From Paraburkholderia sp. CNPSo 3272 (GTDB taxonomy: Bacteria > Pseudomonadota > Gammaproteobacteria > Burkholderiales > Burkholderiaceae), in assembly GCF_024206495.1 (NCBI RefSeq), contig NZ_JAMBPQ010000003.1, forward strand, positions 124,001 through 188,000: a DNA stretch of 64,000 bases, read 5' to 3'. This document shows, in pieces, positions 1-8,324 of the stretch (its first letter is position 1; the number at the start of each line of letters is the position of its first letter). Below the pieces are notes generated by a model. The model ran no database searches, was not told the origin of the DNA, and was given only the letters and a program-made list of their open reading frames with translations. The position numbers and the translations under genes were made by a program.

Positions 1-77
1 TGAAGGCTGAGTCCCGGGATGTGTCACGATGCATCGAGAATATTCCGAAGCCTGCTATTACGGCAGCTTGGGGACAG

Positions 78-99
78 ACTTGAGCGTCACTTGAGCGTC
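78..99. repeat. 11-bp tandem repeat
   Basis: ACTTGAGCGTC occurs twice head to tail, at 78-88 and 89-99. It lies beyond the terminator of the neighbouring minus-strand gene. No gene can be supported in 1-145, and the repeat is too short to assign a role. Confidence 0.5.
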
Positions 100-145
100 G
101 AACGACGACACCCGCGCTCCGGCGGCCTGTTCCCGCGCGGTCGGG

Positions 146-183
146 ATAAAAGAAAAGACCGCTGTCCGCCAGGGCAGCGGTCC
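146..183 (-). terminator. Rho-independent terminator of the small secreted-protein gene
   Basis: Perfect 8-bp arms GACCGCTG (157-164) and CAGCGGTC (175-182) enclose a 10-nt loop. Read on the minus strand the stem is followed at once by a T-rich run (TTTTCTTTTAT), and it starts about 22 bases after the stop of the gene at 206-496. This is a classic intrinsic terminator for that gene. Confidence 0.85.
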
Positions 184-205
184 TGCTTACGGGAACAGCC
201 TGCTG

Positions 206-496
206 TTATTTGGCCGGAGACCCGGTAGACGGCGTCGCCAGCGTGTTGTTGCCACCATAAGCGGGGGCGACCGGCGTTGCGCTATTGTTCGCGCCCGAGT
301 TCGGCGACGGGGCGCCCGTGCCGCTCTCCGTGCCGGCGGCGCCTGGCGTGCCGTAGCCGCTCCCTGCATTGTTATTGGCAGCGGCGGGCGACACAACGCC
401 GGGGGTCGCCAGCGTATTGTTGCTCTGTGCATACGCACCGCCAGACAGCATGAGTGCGGCGACGGCCGCGATGAATGTGCTGGTTGTCTTGCTCAT
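206..496 (-). CDS. Small secreted Asn/Thr/Pro/Gly-rich protein
   Basis: A 96-residue protein of unknown function. Residues 1-23 form a typical Sec signal peptide ending AYA before Gln24, so the mature product is about 73 residues and periplasmic or extracellular. The mature part is low complexity (Asn, Ala, Gly, Pro, Thr, Ser) with no Cys, and the motif NNTLATP occurs near both ends (residues 26-32 and 83-89). The start was chosen at MSKTT because GGAGGAG lies 6 bases upstream; an ATG 15 bases further up falls on the Shine-Dalgarno itself. It is monocistronic, with a clear terminator downstream. Such short secreted proteins are common in Burkholderia and usually unnamed; I assign no function. 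Confidence 0.8.
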   Translation of the reverse strand: MSKTTSTFIAAVAALMLSGGAYAQSNNTLATPGVVSPAAANNNAGSGYGTPGAAGTESGTGAPSPNSGANNSATPVAPAYGGNNTLATPSTGSPAK

Positions 497-964
497 GACA
501 CGCTCCTCCATTGATTGGACTGGAATTCCGGCACAAACGACTCGCGATATTTCTCATTGGGCGGTCGTTATATGCGGCTCACGACGATCAAAAATCGCGT
601 AACTGTTCGCAGCGGTACAAATAAAGCAAACCCCTGCCAGTTGATAACGAGTTTAGGAAAGCGAGCGCGGATAATTAAGCGCATTGTGCGCAACGATTTA
701 TTTCGTTTTTTGGCAATTACCCGTAATGACGTAATGGATTTCGCGGCCGCGAATCCGGACGCTGCGCGGTTCGACATGCGGTCCGCCGATTTGATCTGGC
801 ATTTTCGCAGGCCTCTCTTTTTGGCGCCGTGATTAAAATCCGGCTCAGCGATTTACACCGCATTTTGCGAGACTGCGTTTTGCATCGCTATTCCATAAAC
901 TTCGTCGCCCTCATTGCGGCACAAATAGTCGGCCTGCGCGATTTTCGCTGTATGCGCATCGAGG
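497..964. other. Intergenic region without a supported gene
   Basis: About 450 bases between the start of the small secreted-protein gene and the end of the MFS gene. The part from 590 to 740 is clearly more AT-rich than its surroundings and should hold the promoter of the minus-strand secreted-protein gene. A 5-bp inverted repeat with 3-base spacer, GCGCA-TTG-TGCGC, lies at 679-691. The open frames here show neither the codon bias of real genes in this window nor recognisable domains. Confidence 0.5.
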
Positions 965-2230
965 TCATGATTCGTCTCTAGGTTGGCATGCGGCCCGTAG
1001 CGTGCCGGCAAAGCAAAACCAAAGCGCGATAGACCCCGCCGAGACGGCGCCGAGCGCGAGAAACGCGCCTGCATAGCCGAATTGCTGCGCGAGCGTCCCG
1101 CCCAGCAGAGGACTTAGCGCGGCGCCCACGCCCTGCGCGGTTGCGACCGCGCCTTGCGAGACATTGACGCGTCCCGTGCCTTCCATGAGCCGAACGACGA
1201 GCGCCGGCACGGCAACGCTCTGCAGCCCGGCGCCGACGCCGTCGAGAATCTGGACGGGCCAGACGCCCGCTCCGTTCATGACCATCGCCGCCAGCACGCC
1301 GCGCACCGGCAACGCGCACCATGAAGCCAGCAACACCCACCAGTAGCCGTACTGCTGGATCAGCCGCGGCGCTAGCCACGCTGCGCCGACCATGACGCAT
1401 TGCGCGATAACGATGGTTTGCGCAGTAAAGGCGCTGGGATTGCCGCGATGTGCGGCCACTACGCCCATGCCATAGAGCGGCAGCATGGCCGCATTGCCGA
1501 GGTGAAAGAGCGCGAGCGAAGCCCCGAGAAGCGCGATCGGCCGGTTGGCGAAGAGCGAGCGCAGCCGGCCCGGCTCCGGTGGCGCCGATCCCTCCCGCCC
1601 GCCGCCCACTGCCGGTCTTGTGCATGGCTCGCTTCCCTGCGAACCATCCCGTTCGCTATCGAGCCCGCGCGCGCTGGCGTAGTCGATAGCATGCGCCGGT
1701 ATCAGCAGCACGCAGACGACCGCAAGCGCGGCGAAGAGCCCGGTCAGCGCGAAGACTGCAGCGAATCCGTAACGCCAGCCAAACCACCCGGCCAGTGCCG
1801 CGCCGACAACGTTGCCTGCGTGATTCGCCACCTGGTTGCGCCCGAACTGCCGGTCGAACCCGCTCGCGCGCACGATGCCGAGCGTAACGCCCGCAAGCGC
1901 CGGCAACAGGACCGACCCGCCCACGGCGGCCGCGATCTGCGACACCGCCACGCCCACATAGGTGCGCGTGTACAAGAGCGCGAGCGACGCCAGCGCCGTG
2001 GCGACCGTTGCCGCGACGATCAATGCGCGCTTGGATCGCGTCGAATCGACGAACGCGCCAGCCAGCGGCGTGGCTACCATCGCGGCGAGCCCGGCTAGCG
2101 TCATGACCGAGCCGATCTCGTCGGTGCGCCAGCCCAGGCCAAGCAGGAACACGCCGATAAAAGGTCCGATGCCCGCCTGCACGTCAGCCATGAAGAAGCT
2201 CAGTGCTTCGAGCGCGAGGAGAGATTGCAT
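965..2230 (-). CDS. MFS transporter
   Basis: A 421-residue integral membrane protein of the major facilitator superfamily with about 12 hydrophobic segments. The loop after segment 2 has a loose MFS motif A (AGAFVDSTRSKRALI, about residues 57-71). A Gly/Glu/Pro/Arg-rich cytoplasmic linker near the middle (about residues 187-225) separates the two six-helix halves, as is normal for the family. Substrate is unknown; the gene stands alone with no catabolic partner. The start ATG has no strong Shine-Dalgarno, so the N terminus is uncertain by a few codons, although the first hydrophobic segment begins immediately. Confidence 0.85.
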   Translation of the reverse strand: MQSLLALEALSFFMADVQAGIGPFIGVFLLGLGWRTDEIGSVMTLAGLAAMVATPLAGAFVDSTRSKRALIVAATVATALASLALLYTRTYVGVAVSQIAAAVGGSVLLPALAGVTLGIVRASGFDRQFGRNQVANHAGNVVGAALAGWFGWRYGFAAVFALTGLFAALAVVCVLLIPAHAIDYASARGLDSERDGSQGSEPCTRPAVGGGREGSAPPEPGRLRSLFANRPIALLGASLALFHLGNAAMLPLYGMGVVAAHRGNPSAFTAQTIVIAQCVMVGAAWLAPRLIQQYGYWWVLLASWCALPVRGVLAAMVMNGAGVWPVQILDGVGAGLQSVAVPALVVRLMEGTGRVNVSQGAVATAQGVGAALSPLLGGTLAQQFGYAGAFLALGAVSAGSIALWFCFAGTLRAACQPRDES

Positions 2231-2614
2231 GGCTGGTTGGGTGGCGTCGGCTATCTCCGCTGCCCGCTGGAGGATTCGACGCCAGAGTTCAAGGGACCTG
2301 CGAGCGGAGCGTCAGCAATCCGCAGGCCCGCTGCGGCTGCCGGGAAATTCTCGCGTCCCGACGAGCGACCTCCTGGCATCCTCCCCTTGGATATTTCGAC
2401 TGGTATCGAAATAGGAAAACGAACCGGACGAACGCCGCTCTGGCGGCTTTCGCGCACGAGTCGAGACTCGTGCCGCGTGCTGCGCACCGGCACCGGACAA
2501 TGGATTGCCGAGGCCGTCTCGACCGCAGATAAAGCCCGCAGGATGATCCCGCGGAACTGTCTTCAGGCTTTGGCGCATGCGCCCGGCCGGGCGCAAGGCC
2601 GGGTTAAGCGAGGA
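2231..2614. other. Intergenic region, nothing coding seen
   Basis: About 380 bases between the MFS start and the BON gene end, both on the minus strand. The only structure noted is a perfect 16-bp palindrome GCGCCCGGCCGGGCGC at 2579-2594, 21 bases after the BON stop. It has no loop and no T tract, so it is at best a weak terminator. Confidence 0.4.
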
Positions 2615-2989
2615 TCAGGACTCGTTCGGACGCAGGGTCAGCGCGTTCTTGACCGATGTGACGCCTTGCACGCCCGTGGCGACTTCGGTGGCGTGTTCGA
2701 TCTGCGACTGCTCCGGCACCGAGCCTTGAAGGACGATGGCGCCGTCACGCGCGCGCACGGTGATCCTGGCAACGTCGATCTTCTTGTCCTTGGCGAGAGC
2801 GGTGCGGACCTTGCGGCTGAGCGCGCGATTAGCGGCCTTGGCCTGCTTCGATTGCGCCTTAGACGGCGCGGCCTGTTGCTCCGCAGCGGCAGTCGCGCCG
2901 CTAGCCGCGTCGCCCTGTGCATAGGCATGCAAAGACGCGGCCACGAGAGCCGTCGCTGCGGCCAGCTTGAATACCTGAATAGCCTTCAT
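2615..2989 (-). CDS. BON-domain periplasmic protein
   Basis: A 124-residue exported protein. Residues 1-24 are a signal peptide (MKAIQVFK basic start, hydrophobic core, cleavage after AYA). An Ala/Gln/Lys-rich linker follows, then one BON domain (about residues 58-121) with the typical pattern of a charged helix, GAIVLQGSVP strand-turn, and VTSVKNAL near the end. BON domains, known from OsmY, are thought to bind phospholipid or envelope components and are often stress-induced. The start at 2989 is supported by AGGAG 7 bases upstream. A perfect minus-strand TATAAT (3145-3150) lies about 155 bases upstream and may be its minus-10 element. Confidence 0.85.
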   Translation of the reverse strand: MKAIQVFKLAAATALVAASLHAYAQGDAASGATAAAEQQAAPSKAQSKQAKAANRALSRKVRTALAKDKKIDVARITVRARDGAIVLQGSVPEQSQIEHATEVATGVQGVTSVKNALTLRPNES

Positions 2990-3460
2990 GGAATTTCTCC
3001 TGTTGTCACAGTCTTGTTGTGGGCCCACGAGCGGGCCGGTGCACTACACCATTCACGACTAAGCACTCGCGCGCCGAAAACGGCGCTCGACGCCATGCCG
3101 CATTTTTCGGCGACATCGCATCCATTCGCGCGAGCGCGCGGCAAATTATAAGAATGAAAGGAACGGCGCAGGTCGGAGAAAATGCGGCCGAATCATTAGC
3201 TTGATATCGATCCCGTCATGGAGTAGGCGCACCGTTCGTGACCAGAGGTTTGTGGTCACATCGCCCGCTCCCCCAATTGCATCCGTCAACGATCGAACGG
3301 CTTCGATGCGCGCTTTCCGGGTTGGAAGAGAAATGGAGCGCGTGTACGGTCGCGCGTGGGCGGCAATATTCTGCCGGGCGTCGCATTATTACGACGCCGA
3401 TTCTGCCGTGGGATCAACGCGATGACCGGCTTCCTCTTGCATTGCGCAGCGCATCCGCGT
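2990..3460. other. Intergenic region with candidate promoter of the BON gene
   Basis: About 470 bases between the BON start and the LysR stop. At 3145-3150 the minus strand reads TATAAT, a perfect minus-10 hexamer in an otherwise GC-rich stretch, but no good minus-35 is placed 16-18 bases upstream. If used, the BON mRNA would have a leader of about 150 bases. No gene is supported here. Confidence 0.4.
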
Positions 3461-4351
3461 TCACGAACCTGCTCCCTCGCGTTCGAGCCACGAACGGAAC
3501 AACGCGACCCGTTCATCGCCGGACTTCTCGTCCGCCACGTAAGTGCAATAGCTGCGCGACGGCAGACGTGGACCCGCGAACGGTGCGACGAGCCGGCCGG
3601 CGGCAAGGTCGTCGGCGACCAGCGCGGTGGGCCCCATCGCAATGCCGATTCCGTCGATGGCGGCCTGCAAGGTCAGAAAGAAGTGGTCGAAGGTCAACGC
3701 GGCGGCCGGCCTCAGCTCGGGAATCTGCGCGCTCGCCAGCCAGTCGGGCCAAAGCCGCGGAAGACTCGAGGTGTGCAACAGCGTGTACTCTCGCAAGTCG
3801 CCAGGCGAGCGCAGCGGCATGCGCTTTAAAAGCGTAGGACTACAGACCGGAAGCCGTTCCTCGGGCAAGAACGGCAGCATCGAATAGCCGTAGAAGGTGT
3901 CCGGGCCGCCCCGGATGACGAGATCATAGTCGTCCTTCAGACTCTCCAGCGGCTCGTTCGACGTTTCCACCTTGACGTCGATGCCGGGATGCCCGGCGCG
4001 GAATTTAGCCAGCCTCGGCACCAGCCAGCGCAGCGTGAATGTCGCGGGCGCATTGACGGACAGAGTTCGGGAAACCGTTTGTGGCGCGCCGTATCTGGCG
4101 GTGGCCTGCGAGAGCTGTTCGAACAACGGGCCGATTTCCGCCAGATAGCTCTTCGCGGCCGGCGTCAGCTCCACGCGACGGTTGTGCCGCTCGAAGAGCG
4201 ACGCGCCAAGCCACTCCTCGAGCAAGCGCATTTGCTGGCTCACTGCACCGGGTGTCACGTGCAGCTCCGTGGCGGCGTCCTTGAAACTGCCGAGCCGCCC
4301 CGCGGCCTCGAAGGCTCGCAGGGCATTGAGTGGGGGCAACACCGGCTTCAT
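3461..4351 (-). CDS. LysR-family transcriptional regulator (GcvA-like)
   Basis: A 296-residue regulator. The N-terminal winged helix-turn-helix (about residues 5-65: PPLNALRAFEAAGRLGSF, then AATELHVTPGAVSQQ) is typical of the GcvA/AmpR branch of LysR proteins, followed by a periplasmic-binding-like effector domain. The start at MKPVLPPL fits the family N terminus; longer in-frame extensions run into the promoter region. It is divergent from the EamA transporter at 4460, and their shared 108-base spacer holds an inverted repeat at 4382-4416. The simplest reading is that it controls this exporter gene and itself. The ligand is unknown. Confidence 0.9.
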   Translation of the reverse strand: MKPVLPPLNALRAFEAAGRLGSFKDAATELHVTPGAVSQQMRLLEEWLGASLFERHNRRVELTPAAKSYLAEIGPLFEQLSQATARYGAPQTVSRTLSVNAPATFTLRWLVPRLAKFRAGHPGIDVKVETSNEPLESLKDDYDLVIRGGPDTFYGYSMLPFLPEERLPVCSPTLLKRMPLRSPGDLREYTLLHTSSLPRLWPDWLASAQIPELRPAAALTFDHFFLTLQAAIDGIGIAMGPTALVADDLAAGRLVAPFAGPRLPSRSYCTYVADEKSGDERVALFRSWLEREGAGS

Positions 4352-4381
4352 TCGAAAGAGTTTATCTAACGTGATCACGCA

Positions 4382-4416
4382 ATCTATCTGGTTTGTTGCC
4401 GCATCACAAGATAGAT
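4382..4416. promoter_or_regulatory. Inverted repeat, candidate LysR operator
   Basis: ATCTATCT (4382-4389) and AGATAGAT (4409-4416) are perfect 8-bp arms separated by 19 bases, inside the AT-rich spacer between the divergent LysR gene (starts 4351) and the EamA gene (starts 4460). Position and symmetry fit a LysR activation/autoregulation site, though binding is inferred. Confidence 0.5.
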
Positions 4417-4459
4417 ATCCTTCTTGATAGACCATTCATGCACCCTTGCCCGCACCCTC

Positions 4460-5302
4460 ATGCTCAGTTATACCGGCGGTATCGTGCTGTTCGCCGCGCT
4501 GCTCCACGCGAGCTGGAACGCGATGCTCCACGGCAACCGCGACCGGTTTTTCTCCATGGCGTGGATGAGCATCACCATCGGGCTGGTCGCCACGCTCGTC
4601 ATCGTGTCCGTCCCCTCGCCGGCTCGCGCTTCGTGGCCCTACATCGCCGCGTCGGGTCTCGTGCATGTCTTCTACAACGTGAGTCTCGTGCGGTCGTATC
4701 GCCGCAACGACCTGGCGCTCGCGTACCCGATCGCACGAGGCTCGTCGCCGCTGCTCGTCACGCTCGGCGCGGCACTGTTCGCGCATGAAGCGATCGGCCC
4801 GTTGCACGGTCTCGGGATCGTGATGATTTCGGGAGGCATCATCGCGATCGCGCTGCAGGGGCGTCACGTGTCGCGCGCGGGTGCGCTGGCCGCGTTGACG
4901 ACCGGTGCAACGATCGCGCTCTATACCGTGATCGACGGCATCGGCGTGCGCCTGTCCGACGGTCAGCCGCTCAGCTACACCGCATGGATGTTCCTGTCGT
5001 ATTGGACGATGCCGGTGCTGTTCGTCGCGCGGCGCGGCTCCGCGGCGCTATGGACGCCGGTGCGCGCCGAGCCGCTGTCGATCGGCTCATCGGTGGCCGG
5101 CGGCCTCGTGTCGATCGGGGCGTATGGCATCGTGATCTGGGCGCTGCAGGCGGGCGCGATGGGCGCAATATCGGCGTTGCGCGAGACTAGCGTGGTGTTC
5201 GCGGTGCTGATCGGGCGGATGTTTTTGCGGGAAGCAGTGAGTGGAACGCGCTGGCTCGCCTGCGTGGTCGTCGCGGCCGGTGCGGTTTGTCTCGGGCTCT
5301 GA
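4460..5302 (+). CDS. EamA/DMT-family transporter
   Basis: A 280-residue membrane protein with about ten hydrophobic segments arranged as two EamA repeats, the pattern of drug/metabolite exporters such as RhtA and YdcZ relatives. The second repeat ends with the typical ALRETSVVFAVLIGRMFLREA helix followed by a last hydrophobic segment. The start at MLSYTGG was chosen because the predicted first helix follows directly; an upstream in-frame ATG adds 12 polar residues and lies in the operator region. It is divergent from a LysR gene, a common arrangement for regulated amino-acid or metabolite exporters. The substrate cannot be read from the sequence. Confidence 0.85.
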   Translation: MLSYTGGIVLFAALLHASWNAMLHGNRDRFFSMAWMSITIGLVATLVIVSVPSPARASWPYIAASGLVHVFYNVSLVRSYRRNDLALAYPIARGSSPLLVTLGAALFAHEAIGPLHGLGIVMISGGIIAIALQGRHVSRAGALAALTTGATIALYTVIDGIGVRLSDGQPLSYTAWMFLSYWTMPVLFVARRGSAALWTPVRAEPLSIGSSVAGGLVSIGAYGIVIWALQAGAMGAISALRETSVVFAVLIGRMFLREAVSGTRWLACVVVAAGAVCLGL

Positions 5303-5322
5303 GATGATTTCACGCACGCCGT

Positions 5323-5375
5323 TTACTACCCGTTACTACCCGTGCAGCATCACGCAACTGAGCACGCAACTTGAG
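5323..5375 (+). repeat. Two adjacent short tandem duplications
   Basis: TTACTACCCG is repeated exactly at 5323-5332 and 5333-5342. Nine bases later CACGCAACTGAG (5351-5362) is followed directly by CACGCAACTTGAG (5363-5375). Both duplications lie in the 90-base spacer before the alpha/beta-hydrolase gene, just upstream of its Shine-Dalgarno. They look like replication-slippage products; any regulatory effect is unknown. Confidence 0.6.
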
Positions 5376-5391
5376 TTCGAAGGAGCGCCCC

Positions 5392-6285
5392 ATGCTTAAC
5401 CATATCGAAACCGAACTGCTCGACATCGCCTATGACGAACAGGGCGATGCGAACGGGTGGCCGGTCGTCTTGCTGCACGGCTTTCCCTATGACATCCGCG
5501 CGTACGACGAGGTGACGCCACGCCTCATATCAGAGGGCGCCCGTGTCATCGTCCCCTACCTGCGTGGATACGGCCCAACGCGCTTTCTTTCGCCCACGAC
5601 ACTGCGCTCGGGCCAGCAGGCGGCGCTCGGCGCGGACCTGCTCGCGCTGCTCGATGCCCTGCGGATCGAGCGCGCCATCCTCGGCGGATACGACTGGGGC
5701 GGCCGGGCGGCATGTATCGTGGCGGCGCTCTACCCGTCGAGAGCCAGGGGTCTGGTATCGGTCAACGGCTACAACATCCAGGATATCGCCGCTGCCGCAC
5801 AGCCGGCCGACCCCGAAAAGGAACACCGCATGTGGTACCAGTACTACCTGCATGGCGAGCGCGGTCGCGCTGGGTTGACTGAAAAACGGCGCGCGTTCTG
5901 CCGTCTCCTGTGGTCGCTCTGGTCGCCGACCTGGCGCTTCGACGACGACCTCTACGCGCGCACGGCCGCGTCGTTCGACAATCCCGATTTCGTCGACGTG
6001 GTGGTCCACTCTTACCGTCACCGCTTCGGACTGGTCGAAGGCGATCCCCGCTTCGACGACATCGAGCGCCGCCTCGCCGCCACGCCGGCGATCATCGTGC
6101 CCACGATCACGCTCGACGGAGACGCCGACGGCGTTCAGCCGCCCGGCGCACGAGAAACCGGTTCGAAGCGTTTCAGCGGACGCCATGAGAACCGCATCGT
6201 GCCGAATGCAGGCCACAACCTTCCGCAGGAGGCGCCAGCAATATTCGCCGCAGCGGTTCTCGACATCAACGCGTGGGCCGGGTGA
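5392..6285 (+). CDS. Alpha/beta hydrolase, epoxide-hydrolase-like
   Basis: A 297-residue alpha/beta-hydrolase. HGFP (29-32) is the HGxP oxyanion-hole motif. The nucleophile elbow reads GGYDWGG with Asp101 as nucleophile, as in epoxide hydrolases and haloalkane dehalogenases, and not Ser as in esterases. The catalytic His is His275 in AGHNLPQEAP, and an Asp in TLDGDADG is the likely third triad member. The family opens epoxides or displaces halide via an ester intermediate; the DWGG and HGxP context favours epoxide hydrolase. The start at MLNHIET is set by AAGGAG 8 bases upstream. It is followed about 50 bases later by a GFA-family gene in the same direction. Confidence 0.85.
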   Translation: MLNHIETELLDIAYDEQGDANGWPVVLLHGFPYDIRAYDEVTPRLISEGARVIVPYLRGYGPTRFLSPTTLRSGQQAALGADLLALLDALRIERAILGGYDWGGRAACIVAALYPSRARGLVSVNGYNIQDIAAAAQPADPEKEHRMWYQYYLHGERGRAGLTEKRRAFCRLLWSLWSPTWRFDDDLYARTAASFDNPDFVDVVVHSYRHRFGLVEGDPRFDDIERRLAATPAIIVPTITLDGDADGVQPPGARETGSKRFSGRHENRIVPNAGHNLPQEAPAIFAAAVLDINAWAG

Positions 6286-6336
6286 CGTCGCATGATTGCG
6301 CAAAACGCTTTTATCCGCACAGGAGAAACCGACGAC

Positions 6337-6762
6337 ATGGTGGGCGATACGAATCAACGGGCAGGCCAGTGCCATTGCGGCGCAGTGCGTTTCGTGGCGA
6401 CGCTCAGCGACGGCTTCAACTCGATCCGCCGCTGCAACTGCTCTTACTGCCGCATGCGAGGCGCGGTCATCGTCGCGGCCGAAATGGGTGGGATCGAATT
6501 CCTGCAGGGCGAGGAGATGCTAACGAGCTACCGCTTCAACACCGGCGCGGCGCAGCACTTCTTCTGTTCTCGCTGCGGCATCGCCACCCATCTTCAACGG
6601 CGCTCGAACCCGAACCTGTATGGCGTGAACGTGGCTTGCCTCGACGGAGTCGGCCCGTTCGATTTCGCCGAGGTCCCTGTCATGGACGGCGTGAATCATC
6701 CGAACGACACCGGCGGGCAGGCGCGCCTGGCAGGCACATTGCGCTTCATCGCGGCAGACTGA
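6337..6762 (+). CDS. GFA-family zinc protein (glutathione-dependent formaldehyde-activating-like)
   Basis: A 141-residue GFA-domain protein. The zinc-binding cysteines are CHCGAV (from residue 12), CNCSYC, and FFCSRCGI, the normal CENP-V/GFA set. The founding member Gfa was reported to speed condensation of formaldehyde with glutathione, although many family members are uncharacterised, so the formaldehyde link is weak by itself. It is notable that a Fae homologue lies 2.6 kb away. The start at MVGDTN is preferred because AGGAG precedes it by 11 bases; an ATG 45 bases upstream has no Shine-Dalgarno. A stem-loop terminator follows. Confidence 0.8.
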   Translation: MVGDTNQRAGQCHCGAVRFVATLSDGFNSIRRCNCSYCRMRGAVIVAAEMGGIEFLQGEEMLTSYRFNTGAAQHFFCSRCGIATHLQRRSNPNLYGVNVACLDGVGPFDFAEVPVMDGVNHPNDTGGQARLAGTLRFIAAD

Positions 6763-6797
6763 GGCCGCAAACCCCTTCGCTCGTTCACGTGAAGGCT

Positions 6798-6834
6798 CAA
6801 AAAAAGCCGCCGCACTTTCGCGCGGCGGCTTTCG
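6798..6834. terminator. Bidirectional intrinsic terminator
   Basis: AGCCGCCGC (6805-6813) and GCGGCGGCT (6822-6830) form a perfect 9-bp stem with an 8-base loop. A run of seven A bases precedes it, giving a T tract for the minus-strand operon ending at 6870, and TTTC follows for the plus-strand GFA gene. It separates convergent transcripts. Confidence 0.85.
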
Positions 6835-6869
6835 CCACAAGGTGGCAGGCGTGGCAACAGCAAGGAAAT

Positions 6870-8324
6870 TCAGCCAAGCCCGCCCATCATCAGGTACTTC
6901 GTTTCGAGGTACTCGTCGAGCCCGTACTTCGAGCCTTCGCGACCGAGCCCCGACTCCTTCACGCCGCCAAAAGGCGCGACTTCCGTCGAGATAATGCCCT
7001 CGTTGATGCCGACCATGCCACTTTCCAGCGCGCCCGCCACGCGCCACACGCGGCCAATGTCGCGTGCGTAGAAGTAGGCGGACAGGCCGAAGTCGGTATC
7101 GTTCGCCGCCTGGATCGCTTCTTCCTCGGTCTCGAAGCGGAACACCGCGGCGACGGGGCCGAACGTCTCCTCGTGCGCGAGCATCATGCCGCCGTGCGCG
7201 CCCGTGATGACCGTGGGCTCGTAAAACGTGCCGCCCAGCGCATGCGCGTGGCCGCCGCACGCAAGGGCGCCGCCCTTCTCGAGGGCATCGCTCACATGCG
7301 CCTCGACCTTGCGTAACGCCGCGCCGTTGATGAGCGGCCCTTGCGTGGCGCCCGGCTCCATGCCGCCCGACACGCGCAACGCGCGCACGGCCGCCACCAG
7401 CTTCTCGACGAAGGCGTCGTGTACGCCGGCCTGTACGTAGAAGCGGTTCACGCACACGCAGGTCTGCCCCGTGTTGCGGAATTTCGAGGCCATCGCGCCT
7501 TCCACGGCGGCATCGAGATCGGCGTCGTCGAACACGATGAAGGGCGCGTTGCCGCCCAGTTCGAGCGACACCTTCTTCACCGTATCGGCGGCAGCGCGCA
7601 TGAGCAGCTTGCCCACGCGCGTCGAACCCGTGAACGAGATCTTGCGCACGGCCTTCGAGGCCATGAGCGTATCGCCGATCGCCGGAGCATCGCCCGAAAC
7701 GACGTTGAACACGCCGCGCGCAATGCCCGCCTCGACCGCCAGTTCGGCGAGCGCGAGCGCCGAAAGCGGCGTCTCTTCCGAAGGCTTGAGCACCATCGTG
7801 CAACCCGCTGCGAGCGCCGGGCCGGCCTTGCGGGTGACCATGGCGAGCGGGAAATTCCACGGCGTGATCGCACCGACCACGCCCACGGGCTCCTTCGTCA
7901 CGACAATGCGCGCGCCCTTCTTCGGCGCTGGGATCACGTCGCCGTAGGCGCGTCGCGCTTCCTCCGCGAACCACGTGAGAAAGCTCGCCGCGTACGCCAC
8001 TTCGCCCAGCGATTCTGCGTACGGCTTCCCCTGCTCGGCCGTCATGATGCGCGCGAGGTCTTCGCGATGCAGGTGCATCAGCTCGCCCCAGCGGCGCACC
8101 TTCGCGCTGCGCTCCGCCGCCGTGGCGTCGCGCCATGCGGAGAATGCGTGCGAGGCCGCCGCCACGGCCTGCAGCGCCTCGCGCGCACCGGCGCGGGCCA
8201 CTTGCGCGAGCGGCGCGCCGGTGGCCGGGTCGATGATCGGGTAGGTCGCTTCGCTCGCCACCCATTCGCCGTCGATGAAGCTCGAGGTGCGCCACAGGCG
8301 CGCTTCCTTGATTCCGTCGATCAT
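6870..8324 (-). CDS. NAD(P)-dependent aldehyde dehydrogenase, succinate-semialdehyde-dehydrogenase-like
   Basis: A 484-residue aldehyde dehydrogenase closest in pattern to GabD. The oxyanion Asn157 sits in TPWNFP, the general base Glu255 in SLELGGN, and the nucleophile Cys289 in NTGQTCVC; VLKPSEETP is the cofactor-binding turn. All catalytic residues are present and length is normal. The start at MIDGIKE is preceded by GGAG and overlaps the stop of the upstream aldo/keto reductase gene by four bases (ATGA), so the two are translationally coupled. With fae and the reductase it forms a three-gene operon. GabD-like sequence does not prove succinate semialdehyde as substrate; another short-chain aldehyde fits the context. 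Confidence 0.88.
   Translation of the reverse strand: MIDGIKEARLWRTSSFIDGEWVASEATYPIIDPATGAPLAQVARAGAREALQAVAAASHAFSAWRDATAAERSAKVRRWGELMHLHREDLARIMTAEQGKPYAESLGEVAYAASFLTWFAEEARRAYGDVIPAPKKGARIVVTKEPVGVVGAITPWNFPLAMVTRKAGPALAAGCTMVLKPSEETPLSALALAELAVEAGIARGVFNVVSGDAPAIGDTLMASKAVRKISFTGSTRVGKLLMRAAADTVKKVSLELGGNAPFIVFDDADLDAAVEGAMASKFRNTGQTCVCVNRFYVQAGVHDAFVEKLVAAVRALRVSGGMEPGATQGPLINGAALRKVEAHVSDALEKGGALACGGHAHALGGTFYEPTVITGAHGGMMLAHEETFGPVAAVFRFETEEEAIQAANDTDFGLSAYFYARDIGRVWRVAGALESGMVGINEGIISTEVAPFGGVKESGLGREGSKYGLDEYLETKYLMMGGLG

Noticed and set aside
515..832. Open frame of 105 residues in the AT-rich spacer
   Set aside because: No Shine-Dalgarno, no domain, unusual composition rich in Arg and Ile, and the region is better explained as promoter DNA.
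2579..2594. 16-bp palindrome GCGCCCGGCCGGGCGC as terminator of the BON gene
   Set aside because: It has no loop without breaking the stem and no T tract; pure G/C palindromes of this length are not rare in such DNA.
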